Notes: a model not told the origin generated them from the letters alone. A DNA stretch of 64,000 bases from Aporrectodea caliginosa (GCA_020284085.1 JACEVL010000153.1:94501-158500); one strand, 5' to 3'. Counted from the stretch's first letter, positions 31,151 through 62,635 are shown. Numbers and translations are program-made.

Positions 31151-32640
31151 AACGGCTGCATAAGCCTCGCAGTGTATTAAATACGAGAGCTAGCAGCATG
31201 GTTTGAACTCTATAAATACAAGTTCTATGTAACTTTATGTATGTATCTAGATATTTTAAGAACGTTTGTATTATAACACACATTTCACAAGCATCTGAAA
31301 CTGTGCTTATCGCTGGAGTTGTACTGGGAGCGCCTCTGAGTAGGTATATTTAAGGGGCGCTATAAGTCCTTGAATGAATGAAGTAGGCTAAAAGTCAGTT
31401 GTATACGGTGTTAAAGTCATTTGAAAATGATAGCTCTGTCCATGGACGAACCATGCTGGTATAGGAAGGGGAAATTTTCACGATCATGACATTGTGCTCG
31501 CTCACACTGGTAGGCGACCCTCGAAATACTTACCGCCAAGATTGTGTACTTAATAATATCAGAACCAGCGTTGTAAGGTTGAAGATGACTGGATTCAAGT
31601 GTGTTGACTTTCATGGTGAAGCATAATATTATGCGTATGTGACTTCAAATGGGGCAAGTCCTCTCGTGGCCCGAGCGGAGATAGCGGCTCCTTGCACCAT
31701 TGCGGCCACTCAATGGCTAAATGAAAGCGAAGCTGTGACGGCCTGTGTGGCTTTAAGTAGTTAACCGCAGGCGACCTGAGTTGACTCTCAACTGTGTAGA
31801 AAGATATCGCTATGTAAGCATGTGACAATGAGTAATGCTATTTGAGGTTACACTGCTGAAGACAACACAATTAACTGCAATTCGACCAAGCCCTCCATAC
31901 AAAGTCAAGAAGTTCCTAGTCATAACTTGACCTGATTTAAGCTAAATTTTCGTATGCCGTTGCCCAACCCACAGGAACAGAACAAAAGGCTCCAGGTCCC
32001 AATATCAATTCGTTTGGACTAGAAGTTCATGAAAGATAATTCCACTACATTATCAAGACCGACGTGATGCTAGGCCTACCTAATCAGTCAATCAATAGCC
32101 TATTCGTTTAATTCGATAAATCCAGTTGTCATGAACGCAGTTGGTTACAACTTACAAGTAACACCAATTAGCTGTAGAGTCGAGCTTGAGTTACTATTGG
32201 CTAATGACATTAAAATGCTAATGGTTTTCTCAGTGAATTGTTCAGTGAACAGTAAGTTTTTCCAGTGAGCATGAAGACTTTTATGGTTGAGTAGTTTTCT
32301 TTAGAAAGTCATTGTTGAGCACAATGCATAAGTGCAGGCACGGTAGTCGACTGGTTAGCGCTCAGCTTTAAATGTGGAGAGTACGGGTTAGAGGCTCCTC
32401 GACTGAGACTGCTAGTAGGCCTATATTGGGACCTGGAGCTATTCTTTCACTCAGACTCAGAATCACTAACGTTTCGCGTAACAACTGCAGTAGACTATTT
32501 CACAGAGTAGGCCTACTATTGAAAAACACAAAATATTTCATGAGCAGGACAGCTGATTGTCATCAAAGTGGTTATATAGGATGACATGATAATTATTTCT
32601 TTTGCGTTTTTCATGCAGCCAAGTTTAACCTCTGTATTAC
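31151..32640. other. Upstream flank of gene C with repeat debris
   Basis: 31329-31361 is an orphan copy of the LINE/SINE stem-loop, followed by GAATGAATGAA. 32340-32400 has tRNA-like boxes (TAGTCGACTGGTTAGCGCT; GGGTTAGAGGCTCC). The rest is unrecognised. The gene C promoter should lie here, but I cannot place it. Confidence 0.4.
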
Positions 32641-32659
32641 ATTTCAGAAGTGAAGCAAC

Positions 32660-51982
<19,323 letters not shown>

Positions 51983-52226
51983 AGCAAATGCAGAAACTTC
52001 CAGATGACGACAACAGCTTACTGTCCAAACATGCACAGCAAACGATACGACTTTTAAAAACATCGTTCTTCCATCATCAATAGTTTGCATCTTGATAAAA
52101 CGTTTGTATAAAAAAGGTTTAACATAAGAAAGTTTTCGGTGACTCAAATAATCAGAATCAGATACCAAATGCGGTCTATCAAGTGAAAGTGGCAACATGA
52201 TAGTTGGTGCTAATCAATTGTTCAGT

Positions 52227-52232
52227 AATAAA
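52227..52232 (+). terminator. Probable poly(A) signal of gene C
   Basis: AATAAA 245 bp after the stop codon. Confidence 0.5.
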
Positions 52233-52439
52233 CTCTAACCCAGCCCTGTTGTGTTCTAGCTCCTAAGAGTCGGTTGTCAACTGCAGGTGAAGAAGTAGTT
52301 TGTGGAAACAAGTTTCTGATGGAAATCATTTCATATTGGACCTCTCATGGGTGGATTCCTCGATATAATGTTTTCATCAGGACATCAATTTGCGGAAGAA
52401 TGTCTCATTATGATATTTAACTGAAGGATGATCTGTTCA

Positions 52440-52845
52440 CCTATGTTGCCGAATTATTTTATATTGTCAATGTAAAATTGAAGCTCGATGATGAAAGTAA
52501 TTGTTGGCATAAATGGAAATTGGATTGATTAAACTAATTCTTTGTTTAAATAGAAGCTGGATTAATGGAAATAATTGTTTCAGTAAATAGAAGCTGGATT
52601 AATTAAACTATAATTCTTGCCAGAAAAGAAGTTGTATTGATGAAACAAATTCTTGGTTAAATAGAAGTTGACGACAATAATTCCTGCTTAAACAGAAGTT
52701 CCATGGATGACATTTTTTCTTAAATAGAAGCTGTATTGGTGAGTTATCATGGACATTGGTAGATTGCTTACCTACCAACGTAAAGTACAGACTGAAAACA
52801 ATAAAATAATTTAGCAACATAAACTACGGATAACCGAAATTCATT
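52440..52845. mobile_element. Diverged copy of the tandem-repeat TIR element
   Basis: Internal imperfect repeats of AAATAGAAGCTGGATTGATG, unit about 36 bp, flanked by TATGTTGCCGAATTATTTTA and, inverted, TAAAATAATTTAGCAACATA. Same design and sequence as 61710-62165 but decayed. Confidence 0.7.
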
Positions 52846-52849
52846 TGTC

Positions 52850-54376
52850 ATTGTCTGAGAATCTAGAGATTTTAACAATTAAAATTCCACTTCCATGTCA
52901 AGTTATTTGAAACCAGGCTTTTCGTTAACATTTTTTAGCATTGCCTGTTCTAAAAGTATCTGTATTTCTGTCGCTGCTTATGTCTCGGTATGTGTCGGTA
53001 TGTGTCTCTTCTCTGTTACTCTCACTCCTCCCTCTCTTTTCTACCTTCTGGCGAACTCAGCTGAGCGCAGCTGATCTGATCTCTCTCGCTGTCTGTCTGT
53101 CTGTGTCTGCCTGTCTCTGTGCCTCTTTCTTTCTTTCTTCTATTCCTTTTGTCTTCTCTCTGTGTTGCCTGCCTCTTCTTGCGAACTGTGTGTGAAAGCG
53201 TCACTTGAAAGAAATGAACAGTCTTCAGTTAGTCACAGGATAGAAATCTCTCCAAAACATTAATATCATGGCAACATTTGCTCCTTATCACTTAAATTTC
53301 TCTATTATCATTACCCTTTATACATTCAAATAACATTAAAACAGTGATAACTGTCTCGAATTGACCATTGTACATTGCATAAAGTCAAATCTAACACAAG
53401 TACATGTAACTTAAGGTTCATGCCCATGTCACATGTGGCATAAAAAAAGCGTTGAGAACAATAGGAGAATTGCAAGAAGAAAATGGAATTGGCAAATGTG
53501 CACTTAATATAAGAAGATCGAAGTTGCACGAAACCCCTACATTTGTCAACAATATAAACGAGAAATGTCTTGTCTGAAAGGTCTTTGAACACTTAAACGG
53601 AAAAGATCCCATCACTTCAATGTCTGGAACGTTGCGCTACACTTTAAACAGACTTAGGGATCGCCAGTTCCTGCAAGAAAACATTTCATGATTTAATGCA
53701 TCAATTGTTGAACTTGCTGCATTTATTAGGAATTCTGGTCTGGGTTCTTTAAATTGGATGTTGTAATTAAAGAAATACTTATGTCAATAAATTGAGAGCA
53801 TTCAGAAATGATCCCTAATTATAGTCCTAGTTAGGCAACCATTTTAAATAATCATCATTGTAAAATATTTAAATGTATGTAAGTAAATGTATGTGTCATA
53901 TGGACGTTTGTATAGATGCGTGCAAGTATGTATGCATGTATGTTTGTATGTATGTCTGATTAGATGTATACATTTAAAGGGTTTAGTGCAGTTAGGCAGA
54001 TAGGTAGGTAGGCAGGTACGTATGTATGTAAGCACTGCATAACATTCTTAAAGATATTCTGAACGTTGCTATCAAAGTCAATCAAACTTATCTAAAAAGG
54101 AAGAACTCAAGATTAGCTGCAAAGGTTTTGATGAGTTCCATTCGACACGTCACAGTTGCAGAAAAACTATTTCTGTCAACTAGAGTAATCAAGTTCCAGT
54201 GGCAGTACATTCCATTCCTGTGAATTTACTACTTCTGCTATAGTAATAATTTATCACAGCAGCAATTACTGTACCTGTTGTCATCTGCAATCTTGCTATT
54301 CTATTATATTACGCTAATTAATCTAGATCAGTGTTACGTTAACCTAGCGCGATGTAATGTGGAATGCTAATACTAC
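52850..54376. other. No gene recognised; expected place for more gene D exons
   Basis: I searched the minus strand for exons continuing gene D and found no convincing one. 53000-53170 is CT-rich simple sequence. 53870-54030 is TGTATG-rich. 53430-53690 has a plus-strand coding-like stretch (ALRTIGELQEENGIGKCA) that I cannot identify. Confidence 0.35.
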
Positions 54377-54574
54377 CTGCAAGTCAACAACGCTGAAGCT
54401 TTCTTTTCTAAGCTCCTCCGAAACTGCAGCTGACTTCGCGGTCGTTCCAACAACGATGACTTGGGCGCCGTATTCGCCGATTTCTTTTATATTTCTTGCG
54501 ATCATTTGTTTCATGTCTGCGTCAGCATGTTCCAATCCAACAAGCAGAACGATGCTTGGTTCACAGCAATCAGC
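54377..54574 (-). CDS. Gene D exon 4
   Basis: 198 nt, phase 0 both sides. Acceptor GTCTTAG, donor [26 protein letters not shown] and [14 protein letters not shown]. Confidence 0.75.
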
Positions 54575-57500
54575 CTAAGACATAAAGACATCGTGCTGTT
54601 ATACAAGAATTTCTATTTGTCATAAATATCTGCAACAAATGTCGTGACGTTCTCTGAGGCCGGAACTTCTCTCGCCATATCCACTTCCTATATAATCTAA
54701 TTTAATCTAATTTCATATAATTATTGTCGTTTTTCTAATCCCGAAAGACATCAGTCGAAGGTCGCTTCAAGTGAATCGCAATCAAGACTAATAATCCATT
54801 GGAGAGAATGTTAGAAATCAAGACTAATAATCCATTGACAAAAATTAATGGGTCGAAATCTGTTGCATCAGAGAAACCAGAAGCAGGAGAAGATTTGAGT
54901 CTTAATTTAAGACTTGAGTGACATTAAAGGATAGAGCGAACTGAATTTCAAAGCTTCAAAACTGAGAAAACCTGAGAGCCCAGCAGTGTTGAACTCTTCG
55001 GTTTTAGTGTCAGCTACTAAATTCTTACGCATGTCTTGGAAATAAAGATGTGTGACGTAGAGGCTACTTTGAGAACCTGCACCACAAATTTAAATATTAC
55101 CTTAAAGGCAGCTGTTCAGTGGCGGAACTACAGCAGGGCAAGCCAGGGTAAATGCCCTGGTAAAAAAAAAACTTTTCACTGGTCGTTGCCCTGCCACAAG
55201 GCTGCCAGATTTTTTGCCAGGGCTCTTTTAACGTGTAGTGATACATAAAATGTAGCCTACAGCGATAACTTGACAAGTGCAGTGATGAAAGGCTGTTTGT
55301 GCAGTAATCGTTATAAAAATAAGGAATTGTAATTAAATGAAATTCATTATTATTTATCAAATTTATTATTTAGATTTTAGATTATTGAACAGTCCTATAA
55401 TGTCTTTGCAATTCAGTGATACAGTTCCATCCAGACATGACATACTTTCTCTACTATTCTACAGTTCATAGCTTGTCATAGGTTTTCGTTGTGTGATGGT
55501 ATTACATGCCAAGTGTTACCAAGTGTACAAGGCTGATCCAATCGGAAAAACTCAGTCACGGAGGCAAAACTGTTAAGCTGTAGTTTTGCATAAGCATTAA
55601 TCATTGTGCATCCATAAGACAACCATACTTAGTAGTTTTGCCTCCATGATTGAGGTTTTCTTATGAAGTAAGATGTGTACATTTGGTTACAGTTAGCATT
55701 TAGCTCACGAAATCGCTCAAAATTTCGACAAAGTCATCCACATAAATATTTCCATCTAATCGTAATCGTAATCGTAATCTCCAAACTTCTAAAGCGCCAC
55801 TCGAAAGCCAAGCGCAGGGCACCAGCTTATTCACGAGCGCTGCGTCTAATCAGATGAGTCAGGATAAGAGTTCTTGAAAAGCAGAGACTTTAGTTTCGAG
55901 TGGAAAGCCTTGGGGGTGATGGATAGAGGAGCCTGAGGCAGATGATGGTGGATGATTGGCGATGCTGGTGGAGGAACCGAAAAAGTGCGGAATTCAGGAG
56001 GTAGATCGTTCCAGAGACGCGGCGCAGTGTTGGATATTGCTCGGTTGGAGAACTTGAGATGAGTAGTGACCGGGGGTCTAGAAAGAGTGAGAACGGAGGA
56101 TGATCGGGTAGAACGGGTTGGCTGGATGGTGAAGAGTTCGCGAAGATATCTGGGCTGGGAGTGTTGTAGGGAGTTGTAGGTTAGTGATAGGACTTTGAAG
56201 TGAATTCGCTCTGGGATTTTTAACCAATGGAGTGATCTGCGGATTGGAGTGATGTGATGATGCTTGGGCGTTCTGGTGACGGCTCTGGCTAATGAGTTTT
56301 GGATGAGCTGCAGACGCTTTAGTTGGGTGGCTTCAAGGTTGATAAAGAGGAAATTGCAATAGTCGAGCTTTGAGTGGACAATGGAGGTAGCAATGGTGGA
56401 GGCAGTTTTGAAGTCGAGCATGGGTCGGATGCGGCGGAGGTCACGAATGTGCATGAAGCAGGAGCGCGAGAGGTTGGAGATGTGATTAGAGAAGGAGAGA
56501 TGTGGATCAAAAGTAACACCAAGATTGCGGACAGGGGCATCAAATCTTGAAGGTGAAGGTAAGAGATGAAGAGTTAGTAGATAGGTGTATTGAAAGGTCA
56601 GGTATTTTCTTGATTTGGTCAGGAAGGCCGAGGATGATGAATTCTGTTTTGGAAGGGTTGAGGCAAAGCAGGTTGGACGACATCCATTGAGAGACTAGGT
56701 TAACCACATTGAGTAGTTTTGCAATGGAAGTAGAAAAAGAGCTGGGGGAGGATATGTAGAGTTGGGTGTCGTCTGCGTAGAGATGGTGGTCAACAGAAGA
56801 GGATTTTATGAGAAGGCTTAATGGTGTAGTGTACAGAATGAAGAGCAGTGGGCCCAGGACGGAACCTTGAGGGACACCACAGCAGCGCGGGAGGGGTTGC
56901 GAACAATGACTGGATGCTTTAACAGAGAAGGATCTGGAAGACAAGTAGGACTGAAACCAATATAGAGCAGTACCAGAGACGCCAAACCAAGATGAAAGTC
57001 GATGAAGAAGGAGGCTGTGATCGATGGTGTCAAATGCGGCAGAGATGTCAAGGAGACAGAGGCAGGAGGCAGGACTTGCTGATGGCTGACGGCAGAGACC
57101 AGTTTATTGTACAGAGCGGCGAGTAGAGTTTCTGTGGAGTGGTGTTTAGTGAAGCCAGATTGGTGGGGGTTGAGGAGTGAGTTAGAAGAGAGGTAATCGT
57201 TTAGCCTGGAAAAGGACAATTCGTTCAGTTAATTTAGATAGAAAGGAAAGGTTGGAGATAGGTCGGTAATTAGATAGGTTTTCCTTGTCAAGATTTGATT
57301 TTTTCAGAAGTGGAGTAACAAGAGATTGCTTGAAGACCATTGGGAAGTTGCCAGAAGAGAGTGAAAGATTTATGATTTTAGTGATTACTGGAATGAGGAC
57401 GGAGGCACAGTCTTTTAGAAGAGAGGTGGGGATAGGATCTAGTTCGCATTGTTTGTTGGGAAGAGAATTTAATAGGAGTGACACTTCTGTTTCAGAGGCA

Positions 57501-59807
57501 GGAGAGAGGATTGAGAGCGATGACTGGGAGGCAGGAGGAGTAGGGTCTGGAGAGGGAAGTGGATCAGTGCTAGGGGAGTGTGAATCTAGTAGAGACTGTA
57601 GCGTGAAGCGAAGGGATGAGATCTTGTCCGAGAAGAATGAGCAGAAGGTATCAGCGATAGACGGGGAGGGAATGGAACTTGGCAGCGGTGAGGAGGATTT
57701 GCGATGAAGAAGAGAGTTGACAGCTCTCCAGAGGTGCCGAGGGTTGGAGGAGCTGGAATGGATGAGTGAGGAGTAGTATTTCTTTTTGGCAGAAGCGATG
57801 AGTTTATGGTATCTGTTTGTGGCTGATTTGAGGTTGATGAGGGCTTTTGCTCTGGATGTGGGATCGATGGAGCGCTGGTAGATATGCTCAAGTTTCCTGC
57901 GAAAAGATTTAAAAGCTTGGAGGTAGGAAGTGAACCAAGGGTTACTTTTCTGTGAGATGCGTTTGGTAATGAGTGGGGCATGAATATCGAGGAGGTCGGA
58001 AAGTGTTGAATTGTAGCAAGACAAAAGCAACAACAGCAGCCCCTGATACTCATTAACCTAATTTATACTTCGACCGAAAATTAGATAGAATCCAAACACT
58101 TCAAATTCACAAAGTCTAGATAACATACACGCTGAAAAGTATCGTCGCATTTAGAAGTTGACAAGTTGAGGAGATCTCGATGAAAGATGAAAGCAATATC
58201 GTTGCAATGAAGCGTAAGGTACTTCTCAACGCGTGGTCCAAGATCTACAAGAACCCATAATAATCTTACATATCATGTTTTTCCGAGGACCACAAAATTA
58301 TCTTGTATAAATTATATTCACATAGGCATAAGCATAACATACAGAATAATATGGTATAGGAGATTGCACTGGCCCATCCTCATGGAACGGTCTTGCGTGC
58401 ATTTACGCTCTGCTGCTGCAGTCTTCCCTGTGCGGCAAACATTCTCAAACTGTCTTAATTAAAACGAATTTGTTTAGGTCCGACAGATAGCCATGCGTTT
58501 AGGTACCTTTGTGAGGTACCTGAAAGGCGCATATTAAATGTTTTTGTACAGTAGAAGGGCGACTTCAACGGCCGTGAGAGTCATAAACATTTTAAACATT
58601 TTATCTGGCAGTCGTGTATTGTGAATAACTCGTTATTGATCGGAATCACGGCTGCAAACACTCAGTGCATTTGAATCATTTGATGTATCCACTGAATTTG
58701 CTAAAAAAATTGGGAAGCATGAGACAAACTATGTAGGCTACTCTGCAATTCAAAATGCAAAGTAAACATACCTGGCTTTCCGTGAAGAAGAAGTCCTTTG
58801 TGAATGCTCATCAGTCTAAGAGTTGTCCGATTTCGACGAAATAACTTGGACAATTCTACAGTGTTATTGAGGCACTCAACTAGGTCAGCCTGATAAATAC
58901 AGAGCAATAGTGTTGCATAATGGTATCCAAATTTATCACACAATGGGTTTCTAGTTTCTACAGTCAATCAACATATTTCCCTGGTCTATTCAACAAAGTT
59001 CATTTAAAGTGACTCTTGGCCATACTTATAGACGACTTCACAGTCTAAACCCAAAAGAAATAACCGAAAACACCTTGAAAAAATAATTATCAGATTCATA
59101 AGTACGCTGTATCCTATAAGTTGGGTTATCACAATTTCCGTCGTAATTCTGCATCTGTTCAAAGGCAATCCCAAAGGCAACACGCTCAATTCAGATTTCC
59201 TCCACAATCCTAACAGATATGCAAACAAGTCCGGAAAACAGTTCCAGTCACCGTTTACCATAATCTTCCAGTTTCCAGTCGATGAACTCCAACAAACACA
59301 CCAGGAGAAAGGCCGACAGCAAGGCACAGAAGAATAGTCCATTGAGCTAATCCGAGAGACATTCATGGGAACTATGCATTTGTGACTTCATATTTGTTAT
59401 CCTTGGCAAGCGACAGCAGGTGGAAATTCATCCACAGTGCCGTCTAATCTTGGCGTAGATATCATAGTACATTCAGTGTAATTATTTTGCAGCTGAGTTC
59501 GCTAGGGACTGAAGCAGCTGTATGCAGCGGGGGTTTAGGACTTGACCTCTCAGTGAAGAGTATAGCACATTAATCAACAGCTTATCCCGAACAGAGATAG
59601 AGACTAAGAATTAGAGGTACATTAAAGAGTCAAGAGTCGCCAAATTCTCACTTGTTATAGACTTACATCCATGGTTTCTTCCTTTGTTTTCTGCGGCAGC
59701 TGTTCGACCACTGCATCCTCAGATTTAAGGATTTTTGTTCCTTGAGGGTCTTCGTCATCGGAACTTCGTTTCTTGTTACCTCCATCGAAGGCGCCGTTAT
59801 TCGACAT
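54377..59807 (-). CDS. Gene D: protein with degenerate AAA+ domain (CDC48/PEX6 type), 5' part
   Basis: The four minus-strand exons are 59807-59667, 58889-58772, 58244-58129 and 54574-54377. They total 573 nt or 191 codons, with consistent phases (0, 1, 0, 0) and GT-AG sites. Residues 1-47 are charged and probably disordered ([12 protein letters not shown]). Residues 48-191 follow the AAA+ pattern: ELSKLF, then [14 protein letters not shown] at the Walker A position, [20 protein letters not shown] at Walker B, and [12 protein letters not shown] at sensor 1. Walker A GxxxxGK[ST] reads GKPDLGPR, Walker B lacks the DE pair, and the sensor-1 Asn is Ala. The domain should not bind or hydrolyse ATP normally. 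Loss of these residues in the first AAA domain is known for metazoan PEX6, but PEX6 has a long N-terminal domain that is absent here. The rest of the gene was not found. Family assignment is an inference. Confidence 0.65.
54578..55750. other. Gene D intron 3, unannotated part
   Basis: A possible MITE end CAGTGGCGGAACTACAGC at 55115 without a clear partner. Short direct repeats of AATCAAGACTAATAATCC near 54780 and 54820. Nothing else. Confidence 0.35.
55751..58053 (-). mobile_element. CR1/L2-like LINE in gene D intron 3
   Basis: It reads in the same direction as gene D. Frames in order: 58053-57182 (linker [36 protein letters not shown] start [36 protein letters not shown]); 57219-56818 ([18 protein letters not shown]); 56944-56540 ([16 protein letters not shown], catalytic YADD at 56779-56768); and 56454-55846 ([32 protein letters not shown]). 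The endonuclease is missing and at least three frameshifts break the ORF. The 3' end carries a GGCGCTTTAGAAG end and a (GATTAC)n tail (55755-55780). Confidence 0.92.
58129..58244 (-). CDS. Gene D exon 3
   Basis: 116 nt, phase 1 to 0. Acceptor CTTGTAG, donor [26 protein letters not shown] then [11 protein letters not shown]. It joins exon 2 and exon 4 without frame break. Confidence 0.65.
58370..58560 (+). mobile_element. Short LINE-derived 3' fragment
   Basis: Resembles 25430-25690 (GGAACGGTCTTGCG, TTTACGCTCTGCTG, CAAACATTCTCAAAC, then GGCGCATATTAAATG). It lies in gene D intron 2, antisense to the gene. Confidence 0.45.
58772..58889 (-). CDS. Gene D exon 2
   Basis: 118 nt, phase 0 to 1. Acceptor TTATCAG, donor GTATGT. 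It ends [10 protein letters not shown], the degenerate Walker A strand. Confidence 0.7.
59667..59807 (-). CDS. Gene D exon 1
   Basis: 141 nt. AAAGAAATGTCG start context, donor GTAAGT. Acidic/basic, low complexity. Confidence 0.6.
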
Positions 59808-59929
59808 TTCTTTAAAATATATTATGAAAAGGCATTACGTAAATGGAACGTAGAATTCTACAGTTTTATGTTCCATACAACATTTACCTCTCAGAATTAC
59901 AAAATTGTTGGTTGCTACTATATTTTACC

Positions 59930-60250
59930 TACGTGACCCCGTCAAGCTCGTTCGCTCAATGCCTACACACTGCAGACAATTAAGTGGTGACGCTCAGAGT
60001 GACTCCATACGTCGGCCCACCTCGGCTGCTTCCCTGCAGGCCTCTCCGTTCTTCGGGGATCGTCTTGACCTGTTGTTCTTCTTGCGAGAACGACCACAGC
60101 CCAGTCCCGTGCCTTTGCCTGCATTGGCCCTTCACTATGGCATCAACTCCCACTTCGTTCGCAACACCATTATATCCTGCGGTCCTTTTCGCTACCTTAT
60201 AACGTGTCTTTATTCTCCGGGATTTTCGCACTGGGAGCGCCTGTGATTGG
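59930..60250 (+). other. GC-richer block, possibly repeat-derived
   Basis: A 113-codon frame (59905-60243) covers a block richer in GC than its surroundings. It ends in GGGAGCGCCTGTGATTGG, like the LINE/SINE 3' ends. I do not recognise the peptide. More likely a decayed LINE end than a gene. Confidence 0.35.
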
Positions 60251-60255
60251 CGTGC

Positions 60256-60899
60256 ACTTTTAAACATGCGCCCTTTTGATTGTCGTCCTTTTAAACATGC
60301 GCCCTTTTGATTGTCGTCCTTTTAAACATGCGCCCTTTTCATTGTCGCCCTTTTAAACATGCGCCCTTTTGATTGTCGTCCTTTTAAACATGCGCCCTTT
60401 TGATTGTCGTCCATTTAAACATGCGCCCTTTTGATTGTCGTCCTTTTAAACATGCGCCCTTTTGATTGTCGTCCTTTTAAACATGCGCCCTTTTCATTGT
60501 CGCCCTTCTGATTGTCGCCCTTTTAAACATGCGCCCTTTTGATTGTCGCCCTTTTGATTGTCGCCCTTTTAAACATGCGCCCTTTTGATTGTCGTCCTTT
60601 TAAACATGCGCCCTTTTGATTGTCGTCCTTTTAAACATGCGCCCTTTTGATTGTCGTCCTTTTAAACATGCGCCCTTTTGATTGTCGTCCTTTTAAACAT
60701 GCGCCCTTTTGATTCTCGTCCTTTTAAACATGCGCCCTTTTGATTGTCGTCCTTTTAAACATGCGCCCTTTTGATTGTCGTCCTTTTAAACATGCGCCCT
60801 TTTTGATTGTCGTCCTTTTAAACATGCGCCCTTTTGATTGTCGTCCTTTTAAACATGCGCCCGTTTGATTGCGCCCGTTTGATTTAGCTCTTTTGATTT
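60256..60899 (+). repeat. 31-bp minisatellite, about 20 copies
   Basis: Unit: TTTTAAACATGCGCCCTTTT followed by GATTGTCGTCC. Copies are highly similar, with occasional CATTGTCGCC variants and shortened units. The basic Lys/Arg-rich frame on the minus strand (60724-61050) is a by-product. Confidence 0.95.
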
Positions 60900-61709
60900 G
60901 CGCCCCTTTGATAGGATACCGTTCAGGGTATTCATTTTGAGTTCCATTAGGTCTAATTATTAGCGATTCTATTTTTACTTCTTGACCCGATGAGGTCAGA
61001 AGGTTTTTTAAGAGCAGGAATATTATTATGCTTCCGAAATTTAGCGGCATATTAGTTTTTCAACCTTCATTCTGATTGTGTTAAACTTAGGCCTATTCAT
61101 GTAAGTGTAACATTTAAATTTATTCTTATTGGCAGGGGGTAGGATTCCTTAAGTAGGCCTATTGAGCCCTCGTTCGACTACATTTAACGAGACTTCGAGT
61201 CATTCAAGTCTGTTTCAAAAGAGATGTTACCCTCTTCCTATTCGATTTTATTGGGAACGTTTTATCATTTAAAGTTTCATACGTTTATATTCAGCAAAGA
61301 GCAATGAACAATTCATAGGCCATGTAAGCTACAATATTTGGGTTTGCTAGTGCTTCACAACAAAGAATATATTTTCTTACTTACTTAATTACAAGTTTTG
61401 CATCTTTATTCATTCAATCATTTCAGCAATTTGATATAAATTAGGGCCTATCGCCCCTTGAAGAAACCTATTATAGGGCCTACTCAGATCGATCGAGGCT
61501 CTCCCAGTCCCAGTCCATCCACGGCAGGAAATTAGACTTCAGCAACTTATTGTTAGGACCTACCGGGTACAAGAGTTCTAAACAGGAACCCAATTTGCCT
61601 CATCATGGCCTAAGCAAAATGCCAAACTATGCCTTCCTCTTCATTAATATTTTCTTCAACGGTTCTCATAAGAAGTTCGTGCAACTTCCCAATTTTAGAC
61701 AAAAACAAG
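60900..61709. other. Intergenic, nothing recognised
   Basis: AT-rich, with ACTTACTTAA near 61379 and an ATTCATTCAATCATT phrase with GCGCCCCTTGAAGAAA-like debris near 61409-61500, probably a worn SINE end on the minus strand. Confidence 0.35.
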
Positions 61710-62165
61710 GGTAATCCCGTAGTTTAGGTTGGTAAATTATTTTATATCGTCAAATTAAAATGGAAGCTGGATTAAGCGAAAAAATTGTTTCACTAACTGG
61801 AAGTGGGATTGATGAAACCATTTCTGTCTTTAAATAGAAGTTGGATTGATCGAAATAATTCTTATCGTAAATAGAAGCTGGATTGATGAAACTAAGCTTT
61901 TGATGCAATAGAAGCTGGAATGATGAAAATAATTAGTTCCGTAAGTAGAAGCTGGACCCATGAGAATAGTTCTTTGCTTAAATAGAAGTTACATTGATGA
62001 AAAATATTTTTTGTGTTAAATAGAAGTTGGCTAATTTTTTTCGATGAAATGGAAGCGGGATTGACGATATTTATCATGGATATAGGTAGATTGCTTACTT
62101 ACCAACGTGAAGTTCGGTATTGAAGATATTCAAATAATTTACCAACCTAAACTACGGGATTACCG
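61710..62165. mobile_element. Short element with perfect 33-bp inverted ends and internal tandem repeats
   Basis: 61710-61742 and 62133-62165 are exact inverted copies (starting GGTAATCCCGTAGTTTAGG). Between them lie about eight imperfect copies of AAATAGAAGCTGGATTGATG, unit about 36 bp. No coding capacity. No clear target duplication. A decayed copy is at 52440-52845. Confidence 0.85.
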
Positions 62166-62606
62166 CCTAATCATACTTTATTTAGGCCTACAGATGTTTG
62201 CCGATACACTATTTACCTTAATACAGACCAGTGAATCAAAGCTTTGGCAAGTGATTCACAACTTTTGCACACTGTAGTCACATCAGAAAGACAACTTTAC
62301 TCTCTAACAGCAAAGATGGCGTTTTCTCAATATCATTCGCCATCAATATTCGATTAACTTTAGCCTAGGCGATGCCTGATTAAAATGAAATGTACCTGAA
62401 GTCGAACCTAGATGTGAACAGTGGAAACTGCTGCCTAGAAGATGAACCGACACTTGTGAAGCGTTCGATTAAACTAAGTATTTTAATATTAATGCTATAC
62501 AGTGTTTAACGTCTTCACTTCAAACTCGACGGCAACGTCCATACTATTTTAGATATGACGTATGTGTTACGTCATGCATGATCTAATGATATCAAGAGGG
62601 TGTCAC
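62166..62606. other. Intergenic, nothing recognised
   Basis: No coding, repeat or promoter signal seen. Confidence 0.3.
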
Positions 62607-62635
62607 GACAACTCGTCGAACGACATTTCGTCTAA

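Noticed and set aside
52941..53195. Hydrophobic Ser/Leu/Val-rich frame resembling a membrane protein
   Set aside because: CT-rich simple sequence (CTCTGTCTGTCT, TTTCTTTCTTTC). Hydrophobicity follows from base composition.
54377..54574. Possible sugar isomerase (GFAT-like SIS) exon
   Set aside because: The alternating hydrophobic pattern resembled it at first. After exon 3 was found, the joined peptide fitted an AAA+ domain far better.
57285..57707. 140-codon plus-strand frame
   Set aside because: Antisense shadow of the LINE RT region at 58053-57182.
60724..61050. Repetitive Lys/Arg-rich protein on the minus strand
   Set aside because: Product of the 31-bp minisatellite. The frame shifts each unit and survives only by chance.
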